A stretch of 64,000 nucleotides of DNA from Tardiphaga sp. 709 (GTDB lineage: Bacteria; Pseudomonadota; Alphaproteobacteria; Rhizobiales; Xanthobacteraceae), in the NCBI RefSeq assembly GCF_032401055.1, contig NZ_CP135529.1, positions 4,090,501 through 4,154,500 on the forward strand. The letters run 5' to 3'. Below the pieces are notes generated by a model. It was not told the origin of the DNA, did no database searches, and worked only from the letters and a program-made list of their open reading frames with translations. Position 1 is the first letter of the stretch. Each line of letters opens with the position of its first letter. Below are positions 24,238 through 31,951 of this stretch, piece after piece. The position numbers and the translations under genes were made by a program.

Positions 24238-25065
24238 TCAGCGTGCCTGACACCCCGCGGCCCGGAACTGTCCGAGCACCCGGTTCACCAGCTCCCGGCT
24301 GGGTGGCTGCGTATCAGCAAGCTTGTATTCAAGACCCATCGCCTTCCACTTGAACTCGCCCATCTGGTGGAAAGGCTGCACTTCCACCCACTCGACGTTC
24401 TTCATCGGTGCGACAAATTTTGCGATTCCGTCGACATTAGGCGGATCGTCAGTCTCGCCCGGGACAAGCGTGAACCGAACCCAGACCGGCTTCGACATCG
24501 AAGCGAGGCGCTCGGCGAAACGAAGCGTTGGCGTGATGTCGCGGCCAGTGACGCGGCGATAGATCTCGGGATCTGAACTCTTGATGTCGAGAAGAACGAG
24601 GTCGATCTCCGACAGATAGGCGTCGTCCACGCGATCACCCAGAAATCCTGAGGTCTGAATCGCGGTGTGCAGACCCATCTTCCTGGCGCCCGCGAATATT
24701 CGCTGGGTGAATGCACGCTGCACCATTGCCTCGCCCCCCGAAATGGTTAGCCCGCCACCGAGGGCCCGAAGAGAGGGCGCGAAATCGGCGAGACGGCGGA
24801 GCACCTGATCGGCCGAGACGTAGGTGCCGTCCTTGAGGTGCCAGGTATCCGGATTATGACAATAGGTGCACCGCAGAAGGCACCCCGAGACGAACAGCAC
24901 GACGCGCAAGCCGGGACCGTCATAACGGGAGGACGTCTCATAGGAATGGCAATATCCGAACGCGCCTTCCTGGTCCTTAATCTGGTCGTCGTCGGGCGCG
25001 TCGGGCGAAAGTCCGACCCGGAGGTCATGACGACTTCCGGGCTCCAGTGTCTGCACCGTCGACAT
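24238..25065 (-). CDS. pflA: Pyruvate formate-lyase activating enzyme
   Basis: 275 residues of the radical-SAM superfamily. The cluster motif CLLRCTYCHNPDTW (CxxxCxxC, around residue 60) binds the 4Fe-4S centre, and ALGGGLTISGGEAMVQ holds the SAM-binding GGE. It lacks the extra 8Fe ferredoxin insert of glycyl-radical activases for other enzymes, in agreement with the PFL type. It makes the glycyl radical on PflB in the cytoplasm and needs anoxic conditions. It starts 13 bases after pflB, with GAGAGGTG before its ATG. Confidence 0.95.
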   Translation of the reverse strand: MSTVQTLEPGSRHDLRVGLSPDAPDDDQIKDQEGAFGYCHSYETSSRYDGPGLRVVLFVSGCLLRCTYCHNPDTWHLKDGTYVSADQVLRRLADFAPSLRALGGGLTISGGEAMVQRAFTQRIFAGARKMGLHTAIQTSGFLGDRVDDAYLSEIDLVLLDIKSSDPEIYRRVTGRDITPTLRFAERLASMSKPVWVRFTLVPGETDDPPNVDGIAKFVAPMKNVEWVEVQPFHQMGEFKWKAMGLEYKLADTQPPSRELVNRVLGQFRAAGCQAR

Positions 25066-25077
25066 GGTGCACCTCTC

Positions 25078-27348
25078 TCAGATCTGGCCGTGGAAGGTAC
25101 GGCTGATCACATCACGCTGCTGCTCCGGCGTCAGCCGGACGAAATTCACGGCGTAACCCGAAACCCGGATCGTGAGTTGCGGATACTTGTCCGGGTTCTT
25201 CATCGCGTCCTCAAGCGTCTCCCTGTCGATCACGTTCAGGTTCATGTGGAAACCGCCGCGATCGAAATAGACATCGAAGGCCTTGACCGCTTCATCCACG
25301 AGTTGATCATCCGACAGATGAGCCTTCTGGGGAGCGACCGAAACCGTGTAGCTGATGCCGTCCTGCGCATCCTTGTAGGGAAGTTTTGCGACCGAGAGGC
25401 AGGAGGCGAGCCAGCCATGGCTATCGCGTCCGTGCATTGGATTGGCTCCAGGCCCGAACGGCTCTCCCTTTCGCCGCCCGTCAGGGGTGTTTCCCGTGGC
25501 CTTGCCGTAGACGACGTTGGAGGTGATCGTGAGCACGCTCTGGGTATGCGTTGCGTTCCGGTAGGTCGGATGCTTGCGGATCTTCTCCATAAAGCTGGTC
25601 ACGAGGGCTGATGCGATTTGATCGACCCGGTCGTCGTTATTGCCAAACTGTGGCGTCGACTTGTTGCCCTCGTTCTGGAAATCGACGATAAGTCCTGTTG
25701 CGTCCCGCGTAACGCGGATCTTTCCGTATTTGATAGCGCTGAGGCTATCGGCAACCACCGAAAGACCTGCGATCCCGAACGCCATCGTGCGCAGGATATC
25801 GCGGTCATGGAGCGCCATCTCCAGACGCTCATAGAAATACTTGTCGTGCATGTAGTGGATGCAATTCATCGCATGGACATAGATCTTGGCGAGCCACTCC
25901 ATCGTGGTATCGAACTTGGCCATGACGTCGTCGAAATCGAGGAATTCACCCGCAACCGGCTGAGAGAGAGGGGCAACCTGCTCGCCAGATACTTCGTCCC
26001 GGCCGCCGTTGATGGCGTAAAGCAGCGCCTTCGCCAGGTTGACGCGCGCGCCGAAGAACTGCATCTGCTTTCCAAGGCGCATCGCCGAAACACAACAGGC
26101 AATCCCGTAGTCATCTCCCCAGAAGGGCCGCATCAGATCGTCATTTTCGTACTGAAGCGAGGATGTGTCCTTGCTCACCTTCACGCAATATCGCTTGAAG
26201 GGCTTCGGCATTTTGGTCGACCAAAGCACTGTGATGTTTGGTTCGGGCGCCGGGCCGAGATTGTAAAGCGTATGCAGCATCCGATAGCTGCTTCGGGTCA
26301 CCAGTGCCCGGCCATCCAGATCCATTCCGCCAACACATTCGGTCGCCCAATAGGGGTCGCCGCTGAACAGTGCATCGTAATCAGGAGTGCGGAGGAAGCG
26401 CACGATGCGGAGTTTTTGGACAAGCTGGTCCCAAAGCTCTTGCGCGTGGGCTTCGTCCAGAATGCCGGCTTTCAGGTCCCGTTCGATATAAATATCAAGG
26501 AAGCTCGATATACGGCCAATCGACATCGCGGCGCCGTTGGCTTCCTTGATGGCACCCAGATAGGCAAAATAAGTCCACTGAAATGCTTCCTGGGCGGTTG
26601 CTGCGGGCTTGGATATATCGTGACCATAGAGCTTCGCCATGGATGCAAGATCGGTCAACGCGCGCATCTGCTCCGACAGTTCTTCACGCATCCGGATAAT
26701 TTCATCGGTGGGCCACATATCGTTGATCTGCGCGCGCTCGGCCCGCTTCGCCTCAAGGAGGCGGTCGGTTCCGTACAGGGCCACTCGGCGATAGTCACCG
26801 ATAATGCGGCCACGCCCGTAAGAGTCGGGCAGGCCGGTGACGATCCCCGATCGGCGGCAGTTCATGATCTCGGGTGTGTAGACGTCGAACACGCCGTCAT
26901 TGTGCGATTTGCGATATTTCGTGAATGCTTCGTGCACGCGCGCGTCAGGTCTAAAGCCCGCAGCTTCCAAGCCGTTCTCGACCATCCTGAGGCCGCCGAA
27001 CGGAAAGATCGCGCGCTTGAAGGGTTGATCTGTCTGCAGGCCGACGACAACTTCGTTGTCCTTGTCGATATAACCCGCACTATGTGCAAGCATGGTTGAA
27101 GGGGAGGCGGCATCGACCGCAAGCACGCCCTTCTTTCTCTCATCCGCGAAGTAGGGCTGCAACTTCGCCCAGACGGCCTTTGTGCGCTGTGAGGGTCCTG
27201 CGAGGAAGTCCTCGTTGCCGGTATAAGGCGTGACGTTCCGGGCAATGAAATCGCGGACGTTGATCGAGGTTTGCCAGTCTCCTGACCGAAACCCCTTCCA
27301 GCAATCCCCGGTGTCGGCTTCCTTTCTGAGAGCGGCACTTGCTTTCAT
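25078..27348 (-). CDS. pflB: Formate C-acetyltransferase (pyruvate formate-lyase)
   Basis: 756 residues from the ATG at 27,348 (GGAGAC upstream; the frame extends to 27,414 without a ribosome site). The two active-site cysteines fall at residues 418 and 419 in GIACCVS, the same numbers as in Escherichia coli PflB. The glycyl-radical motif RVSGYAVNF places the radical Gly at 731. It converts pyruvate and CoA to acetyl-CoA and formate. A perfect FNR/FixK box lies about 100 bases upstream. PFL is oxygen-labile and unusual among the mostly respiratory members of this family, which fits an acquired anaerobic module. Confidence 0.97.
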   Translation of the reverse strand: MKASAALRKEADTGDCWKGFRSGDWQTSINVRDFIARNVTPYTGNEDFLAGPSQRTKAVWAKLQPYFADERKKGVLAVDAASPSTMLAHSAGYIDKDNEVVVGLQTDQPFKRAIFPFGGLRMVENGLEAAGFRPDARVHEAFTKYRKSHNDGVFDVYTPEIMNCRRSGIVTGLPDSYGRGRIIGDYRRVALYGTDRLLEAKRAERAQINDMWPTDEIIRMREELSEQMRALTDLASMAKLYGHDISKPAATAQEAFQWTYFAYLGAIKEANGAAMSIGRISSFLDIYIERDLKAGILDEAHAQELWDQLVQKLRIVRFLRTPDYDALFSGDPYWATECVGGMDLDGRALVTRSSYRMLHTLYNLGPAPEPNITVLWSTKMPKPFKRYCVKVSKDTSSLQYENDDLMRPFWGDDYGIACCVSAMRLGKQMQFFGARVNLAKALLYAINGGRDEVSGEQVAPLSQPVAGEFLDFDDVMAKFDTTMEWLAKIYVHAMNCIHYMHDKYFYERLEMALHDRDILRTMAFGIAGLSVVADSLSAIKYGKIRVTRDATGLIVDFQNEGNKSTPQFGNNDDRVDQIASALVTSFMEKIRKHPTYRNATHTQSVLTITSNVVYGKATGNTPDGRRKGEPFGPGANPMHGRDSHGWLASCLSVAKLPYKDAQDGISYTVSVAPQKAHLSDDQLVDEAVKAFDVYFDRGGFHMNLNVIDRETLEDAMKNPDKYPQLTIRVSGYAVNFVRLTPEQQRDVISRTFHGQI

Positions 27349-27450
27349 GATACGTCTCCGTCCGATGCATTCTCGATTGGTGGTGGGCCCGATGGAGCCA
27401 ATCCATACGAGCAACGGTGACGTATGTTGGTCTAGTCAAGGTGATGATGT

Positions 27451-27464
27451 TTGATCTGGATCAA
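27451..27464 (-). promoter_or_regulatory. FNR/FixK box before the pfl operon
   Basis: TTGATCTGGATCAA, a perfect consensus match, centred about 110 bases before the pflB start codon. It probably controls pflB-pflA-exchanger-focA and perhaps the DUF4344 gene. Confidence 0.82.
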
Positions 27465-27690
27465 GCTGATGCAGACTTCGCTGCATCGGCACACGTCGTG
27501 CCAGTCAACGCTGATCCCGATCCGATCTATCGTTTTTCTGACAACGCCCTTTGTTTGCCGCGCGCGGAGGCGGGACCTGTGATGCGGGCGGCGTTATTCT
27601 CGGGACGCGCGTTCGACCAACCCGTCATTCTCGCTTCGCAGCGAACATTGTGCGCTGCGTGTGCAGCCTAACGGGCGTCGCAGGTAAAGA

Positions 27691-28113
27691 TTACCATCCG
27701 TAATAACTGCGCCTGTAACGTGGATAATAGCCACCGTACCCGTAGGGCGCGCAGTAGTCAGAAGCATAGCCACCATATGCGTAGCTGCTGGCATAGGGGT
27801 ATCCACCGCCGTAATATGGATATGCGTTGCCGTAATAGGCTGACCGCGCGATTGCGCCGCCGACGGCTGCGCCGGCAGCAGCGGCACCCCAACCCCGGTA
27901 TCCTCGATAACCCCAGCCGCGATAGCCGCCCCAACCTCGGTACCCCCCGCCACCGTACCAGCGGCCATAGCGCACCTGTAGCACGGAGGTGTCCAGCCCG
28001 GTCTTCATCGCAGTAACATTGGTTGGCAGTGGTGCGGCTTCGGCAGTTGAGGCAGCGATACCGATGATGGTAGTGGCAGATGCGGCAACGATCGTTGCCT
28101 TGATGAAGTTCAT
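27691..28113 (-). CDS. Exported Gly/Tyr-rich protein
   Basis: 140 residues from the ATG at 28,113 (GAGGAAAA upstream; the open frame reaches 28,203). A signal peptide ends near AEAAPL. The mature part opens with a short non-repetitive stretch (TNVTAMKTGLDTSVLQVRYG), then is dominated by GGYRGWG repeats, a small hydrophobic glycine-zipper (GAAAAGAAVGGAIA) and YYGGGYPYASSYAYGGY, ending in YYPRYRRSYYGW. Such proteins are common in Rhizobiales as envelope or surface proteins; no function is known. An FNR/FixK box stands about 117 bases before the start. Confidence 0.72.
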   Translation of the reverse strand: MNFIKATIVAASATTIIGIAASTAEAAPLPTNVTAMKTGLDTSVLQVRYGRWYGGGGYRGWGGYRGWGYRGYRGWGAAAAGAAVGGAIARSAYYGNAYPYYGGGYPYASSYAYGGYASDYCAPYGYGGYYPRYRRSYYGW

Positions 28114-28521
28114 GACGTTTTCCTCATGGTTGAGACGGAACGAATCGAGCGGAGCGATGCTGCATCTTTCGTTGCAAGGCAGCTCAAGGGCATAGCGATG
28201 CAATGGTTCCTGCGCTCAAGAGCAGGACCTTGACCTAGATCAACGTAGCCACTTCTGACCGGTCACTATTGGGCTGAGGAGGCGCGAGCGGGTAGACTTC
28301 AACTGGATCGTTGTAGTTGCTATCTCGCCAGCGCAGATCTGTACGGATCTCTCGGTCGCGAGCCAATTGGCGGTTGGCTGGCGTGTACTGCCGTTCGAAT
28401 GTAACGGTCGTTACAACGACTGTTTGCGCTGCGTGCCGACCATTGCGCGTCCGTCTAGCCCGACGGACTTGTCGGATGGCATAGACCATTCGCAGCTGTG
28501 TGAACTGAGAAAGGGTTCAAG
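28114..28521. other. 408-base gap holding an FNR/FixK box
   Basis: Apart from the FNR/FixK box at 28,230 and the leader of the leftward Gly/Tyr-rich gene, I see nothing firm. An 84-codon leftward frame (28,235-28,489) lacks a ribosome site and runs over the box, so I do not call it a gene. Confidence 0.5.
28230..28243 (-). promoter_or_regulatory. FNR/FixK box before the Gly/Tyr-rich protein gene
   Basis: TTGACCTAGATCAA, full half-sites, 117 bases before the leftward start at 28,113. It could also serve the rightward small gene at 28,522, nearly 280 bases away, but that is less likely. Confidence 0.72.
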
Positions 28522-28695
28522 ATGGCTGAAACAGGTAAGCTCTCCGTAGAAAAAGCCTTGAAGAAATTGCGTGAAAGCGACGCGAAAGCGGACAGCATAT
28601 CGCGCGACGAGAAGATCGATGCGCTGAACGAAGAAATAAAACGCATGAGAGCTCAGCGTCTGCGACTGGATAGGAATCCCCCCAAGCGCGACTAG
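28522..28695 (+). CDS. 57-residue charged coiled-coil protein
   Basis: A short frame (MAETGKLSVEKALKKLRE to NPPKRD) that is almost half Lys, Arg, Glu and Asp with leucines at heptad-like spacing (KALKKLRE, IDALNEEIKRMRAQRLRL), so it should form one long helix or coiled coil. AAGGG lies eight bases before the ATG. Its composition and clean ends look like a real small protein of a type common in Bradyrhizobium relatives; function unknown. It lies 46 bases before a membrane-protein gene in the same direction. Confidence 0.6.
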   Translation: MAETGKLSVEKALKKLRESDAKADSISRDEKIDALNEEIKRMRAQRLRLDRNPPKRD

Positions 28696-28741
28696 GAGCC
28701 TCAGATAAGGCGTCCAGAATCTTCAGCGCGGGAGTTTCGCA

Positions 28742-29386
28742 ATGGTTTCGAGCGACGCGAGTTTGACGGACGCCTATCTGCGAACACCTCGGGCCGCGGC
28801 TCTTGCCGGCATAGTTTTCTCCATTCTCCTGTTCGCTGTTTTCGGCCTCATGCGGCTCTCGGTCCCTCCCGATCCCTTTGAACGGGGGGCTTGGCTCGCG
28901 GGGGATACGAAGTATGTCACGCTTGCCATGCATCTCGTGCCGTTCGCCGGGGTCGCCTTTCTCTGGTTCGTGGGAGTGCTTCGCGATCGACTTGGGGCGC
29001 GGGAGGATCGGTTTTTTGCGACGGTGTTCTTGGGAAGTGGCTTTCTGATGCTGGCCATGCTCTTCGCCGCCGCCGCCGTCGTTGGCGCGATCATTGTTGC
29101 GTTTCATGCGGCGCCCGAATTGCTGATCCACTCCGGCACTTTTCACTTCGGCCGCGGCTTGGCCTACGGAATGGTCAACATCTACCTGGCGAAGACGGCG
29201 GCCGTCTTCATGATCACGACATCGACGATTGCCGTCTATACCCGGTTGACGCCCCGTTGGCTTGCATTCGGCGGATATGTCATCGCGGCCGTCCTTCTAT
29301 TCGGGAGCGGCTATTTCGATGGGAGTTTACTTGCATTTCCGCTGTGGGTCTTGGTAGTCAGCGCATCCATCCTACGGGAGGGGTAG
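28742..29386 (+). CDS. Multi-spanning membrane protein of unknown function
   Basis: 214 residues with about five membrane segments: 20-40 (AGIVFSILLFAVFGLM), 60-80 (LAMHLVPFAGVAFLWFVG), 95-122 (FLGSGFLMLAMLFAAAAVVGAIIVAF), 145-165 and 175-205. It includes the polar loop FHFGRGLAYGMVNIYLAKTAAVFMI. I do not recognise a named family. No cytoplasmic domain of size is present. It follows the 57-residue gene and may share its transcript. Confidence 0.72.
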   Translation: MVSSDASLTDAYLRTPRAAALAGIVFSILLFAVFGLMRLSVPPDPFERGAWLAGDTKYVTLAMHLVPFAGVAFLWFVGVLRDRLGAREDRFFATVFLGSGFLMLAMLFAAAAVVGAIIVAFHAAPELLIHSGTFHFGRGLAYGMVNIYLAKTAAVFMITTSTIAVYTRLTPRWLAFGGYVIAAVLLFGSGYFDGSLLAFPLWVLVVSASILREG

Positions 29387-29662
29387 GTTGTTTCGACGTC
29401 GGCTTGCCGTGGGCAGAGCTAGGGTAGCGCAGGTACCAAATTCTCGCCGTGTCTACTCTTCTTGAGCAATTCTGGAGACGATGGGCGGGAAGCCATCACG
29501 ACTATTTTTCTGATCAATGTGATCCGCGATGAGGTGGAGGACTGATTGGGAGGACACCGAAGGTAATACAAGCTACGAGGCCTCACCCTCCCTCCTTTCT
29601 TGCCAGTTAGCGCGCCAGCGTCCTGGGCCGTCACTGATATCAATCTAAAGCGGAGCATATCG

Positions 29663-29926
29663 ATGTGGATCCTGATGTACGTCTTCTCCTATTCGGTCAG
29701 TCCGGCGGCTACGAATGACAGAGCGGAATGGAGGATTCTCCCAACGGTCGTGTTTCAGGAGTTCTCGAATGAGGAGCGATGCAAGGCGGCAAAAATCTCA
29801 CTTGAGGCCAGCCTGAAAGAGGCGGGAGCAAAATTAAAAAGCGGCCTCGAGGATTTGAGGAGTATCGGTAAGGCTGACCCTTCGCAGATCATCATTGCCT
29901 TTAACGTGGAATGCCTTCCGAAATAA
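29663..29926 (+). CDS. Small exported protein, 87 residues
   Basis: The ATG at 29,663 has GGAG seven bases upstream and gives a short hydrophobic start (MWILMYVFSYSVSPAATN) that may act as a signal peptide. The rest is a single helix-rich stretch with two cysteines (EERCKAAKISLEASLKEAGAKLK, NVECLPK). The longer open frame from 29,600 has no ribosome site. Only a half FNR/FixK site (ATATCAA near 29,637-29,643) lies before it. Function unknown. Confidence 0.5.
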   Translation: MWILMYVFSYSVSPAATNDRAEWRILPTVVFQEFSNEERCKAAKISLEASLKEAGAKLKSGLEDLRSIGKADPSQIIIAFNVECLPK

Positions 29927-30567
29927 ACGTGGCGGTCACAGCTCGGTTGCGGCTTTACTCCGGTATGCTCGGTCATTTAGGGCGGGTTGACGTGGACTGG
30001 CCGCTCCTGGCGCAAACGTGTGGATCGGCTGCAAGTGAGATATGCTTAGATGACGGAAGGTGCTGATACCCCGCCCAAGCAGGACCCGTTCCCTGGGCGG
30101 TCGGCATATTCCATGCCGAAGAAGAGCTTGCCAGGTTGCTGTTGCAGATATTCGTGCGTGTACACGCGTGTCGCGTGTACCGCCTTTCAATGGATTTACT
30201 AGAGAAATTCCAGGGGCAGCGACCCCGTGTAACACAAAAACCGCGGGATACGGTCCCTACATGGGGGGAGCAAGCCGCTCACCGAAAGTGCCCCGGCTGC
30301 CACGCCCAGCATTGCCACGTGACACTTGTGTCGTCTCCAACGGTTACTTCGGGAACACACGGGAGATCTCATGGGTAATGCGATTAGCGATCCACGCGCT
30401 GCCCTTCTTGAAAGGTCTCAGCAGTCTCGGCTTGTCGCCCTCATGATTGAGCGTGCGCATTATGACAGCGCGGGCGAGGCCACCGCCGAGGGCGCCGAGA
30501 AGATTGCCGAAGCGCCGTAGAACCTGACCTCGAACTTCGCTTCTTGTATCGAACATCATCGTTCCCG
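29927..30567. other. 640-base mostly non-coding stretch near the island's right end
   Basis: No convincing long gene. It holds a perfect 21-bp dyad (30,160-30,180). It also has a possible 49-codon rightward frame at 30,371-30,520 (GGGAG five bases before ATG, product starting MGNAISDPRAALLERSQQSRL), opposed by a 71-codon leftward frame at 30,344-30,559. Neither has recognisable homology and at most one is real. The composition fits decayed mobile-element DNA. Confidence 0.45.
30160..30180. repeat. Perfect 9-bp inverted repeat, operator-like
   Basis: GTACACGCG, spacer TGT, CGCGTGTAC. The arms are exact reverse complements and no T-run follows, so it looks like a protein-binding dyad rather than a terminator. 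Confidence 0.55.
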
Positions 30568-31348
30568 TTAGTTGCTAGAGGCAGCAGTACGTTCGTCCTG
30601 CGGACGAGGGAGGTTCGCGATCGCGGTTACGCGATGAATCTCCGGATCGAGCGTCTGCCAAGCCTGAACAAGGTCAACGTCGTAGTTTGAGTTGATGCGA
30701 TCGGACCTGAACTTGGTCCCGGCAGATAGGGTGACCTTGCCGCTGTCACTGGCGATCACGACGACATCACTGAACCATGCCGCATACCGATCATTGCCAA
30801 GCTTCCTGCGGAGGCACGATACGACGGCGTCCGGTATCGGACAGGCGTGCTGCGCCATTTTCTCGCGCCGCTGAGCTTCGGCCGTGCCTTTGACCGGAAT
30901 TTTCACTGAAGGTTCTATTGATGATTCAAATGAAGATTCTAGGCCGCTCTGTGCGAGGTAGTGAAGCCGGTTTGTGCGGCCTACTCTGCTTTAGAGGTAC
31001 GCCGCTCACAGCGGCCTTCTGAGCTTGTTTTTGCTCAGCGATTTTAGGTAGGCCGCTTTGTGTGGCCTTCTCGCCTACAACATGGGGCATCATCAGCTGA
31101 TAAACATATCCTTTTCGCCCCCGCGTCTTAAGCGATCAGCTTCGACGGATGAACCCGTCCGCCTCCAGACGCTTCAGGCTACGCTGCACTGTATCGGCCG
31201 ACATCTCGCCTTCGTCCGCCAGACGTGCTTGTGACGGCCAGCAAACGCCATCTTGATCGGCACGATTACGGAGCATCAGCAAGCACAACTTGTCTATCGG
31301 CGACCTGACGCGCAGTTGGGTAGCCCAATTGGTCGCTTGCCAGCTCAT
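30568..31348 (-). pseudogene. Decayed HTH-DnaA_N replication-type gene
   Basis: The 5' part (31,348-31,136) encodes MSWQATNWATQLRVRSPIDKLCLLMLRNRADQDG... followed by a winged-helix (SADTVQRSLKRLEADGFIRRS) and then TGA. Past that stop the same frame continues sensibly (TRGRKGYVYQLMMP) through a repetitive linker. A frame change then leads into a 112-codon ORF (30,906-30,568) resembling the DnaA N-terminal domain (RYAAWFSDVVVI, VTLSAGTKFRSDRINSNYDVDL). Intact proteins with this HTH-linker-DnaA_N order are known in Bradyrhizobium mobile regions. A nonsense codon plus a frameshift therefore best explains the pieces. It starts as ATGA on the end of the upstream gene. Two separate short genes remain possible. 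Confidence 0.6.
30935..31070. repeat. Four imperfect RGGCCGCTTTGTGYGGCCT-like repeats
   Basis: Copies of about 20 bases resembling AGGCCGCTTTGTGTGGCCT recur four times in this stretch (near 30,941, 30,969, 31,001 and 31,049). They could be iterons of a replication origin, but on the minus strand they encode repeated short motifs (TQSGLP, AVSGVP) in the linker of the decayed gene, which is the simpler explanation. Confidence 0.5.
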
Positions 31349-31668
31349 GTGACGACCTCGCCGTCCGTATCTATCGCGAGAGCCGGCGCGGAACAGACGG
31401 GCAAAATCAGATCGGACAAAAATCGCCGACGCGTGGCGGAAGACACGGCTTGCCATGCCGCCCTCAAGGTCTGCAGTTCGCCGGCCTGCCGCGCAGCGTT
31501 GCGCATACCGTCCTTGATGCGCTGTCGCACCGCCGGGGCGGCCATTCGGGCTTTGGTCGCCACGCTGACTTCCGCTCGTTTAGCAGGGTCAGTCCAGCGA
31601 GCGCGGTTGGAGGCCGCGATTTTGGCGCGTGCTTCCGAGGTGTGATGCCGCCCACCCGCGTCCTTCAT
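31345..31668 (-). CDS. Small basic NUMOD3-like helical protein
   Basis: 107 residues. The N-terminal half repeats short helical units (SEARAKIAASNRARWTDPAKRAEV, ATKARMAAPAVRQRIKDGM) like NUMOD3 DNA-binding repeats of homing-type nucleases. No nuclease catalytic motif is present. The C-terminal half is not recognisable. Its stop overlaps the start of the decayed HTH gene as ATGA, so they were coupled. This type of small basic gene is typical of mobile islands. Confidence 0.55.
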   Translation of the reverse strand: MKDAGGRHHTSEARAKIAASNRARWTDPAKRAEVSVATKARMAAPAVRQRIKDGMRNAARQAGELQTLRAAWQAVSSATRRRFLSDLILPVCSAPALAIDTDGEVVT

Positions 31669-31794
31669 ACCGGCACTCCCGGTGCAACAGGAGGGGTCGC
31701 GAAGTTTTGCTTTTGGCTTCTAACGCATTGATCTCGTTTGAGAGGTAAAGTACATGTTTTGCAGTTAAGTCCTTGACGTTCTTTAAAAACGTTG

Positions 31795-31841
31795 AGCTTC
31801 CCAAGCTGCATACGAGGGTTCGATTCCCTCCGTCCGCTCCA
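31795..31841 (+). tRNA. 3' fragment of tRNA-Gly(CCC), probable attachment site
   Basis: The sequence reads from AGCTTCCCAAGCT (anticodon loop TTCCCAA, anticodon CCC) through the T arm GAGGG-TTCGATT-CCCTC and acceptor strand CGTCCGC to T-CCA at 31,841. It closely parallels the 3' half of the Escherichia coli tRNA-Gly(CCC) gene. The matching 5' acceptor strand GCGGACG, D arm and full anticodon stem are absent upstream, so this is not a working tRNA. Such 3' copies mark the distal end of elements integrated in tRNA genes. Confidence 0.8.
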
Positions 31842-31951
31842 GCCCCTTCATTCATTCCAGATGATCGGTGCCGCATGGCGATTGAACGGTTTGGCATTCC
31901 CGCCGTTCTTCAAAGGCGCCCGTTGCTGTTCGCACAACACAAGGTTCTTGA

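Noticed and set aside
25618-27099. 493-codon rightward frame opposite pflB
   Set aside because: Antisense shadow of pflB, whose Cys-Cys and glycyl-radical motifs are unambiguous on the minus strand.
28235-28489. 84-codon leftward frame ending over an FNR/FixK box
   Set aside because: No ribosome site, no recognisable motif, and its 3' end overlaps the box that should control the neighbouring gene; treated as non-coding.
30935-31070. Plasmid-type iterons or a CRISPR array
   Set aside because: Only four imperfect short copies with uneven spacing; no spacers of constant length, no Cas genes, and the repeats translate as linker motifs of the decayed gene.
31795-31841. A complete tRNA gene
   Set aside because: The T arm and acceptor 3' strand are perfect, but no D arm or matching GCGGACG 5' strand lies upstream, so it is only a fragment.
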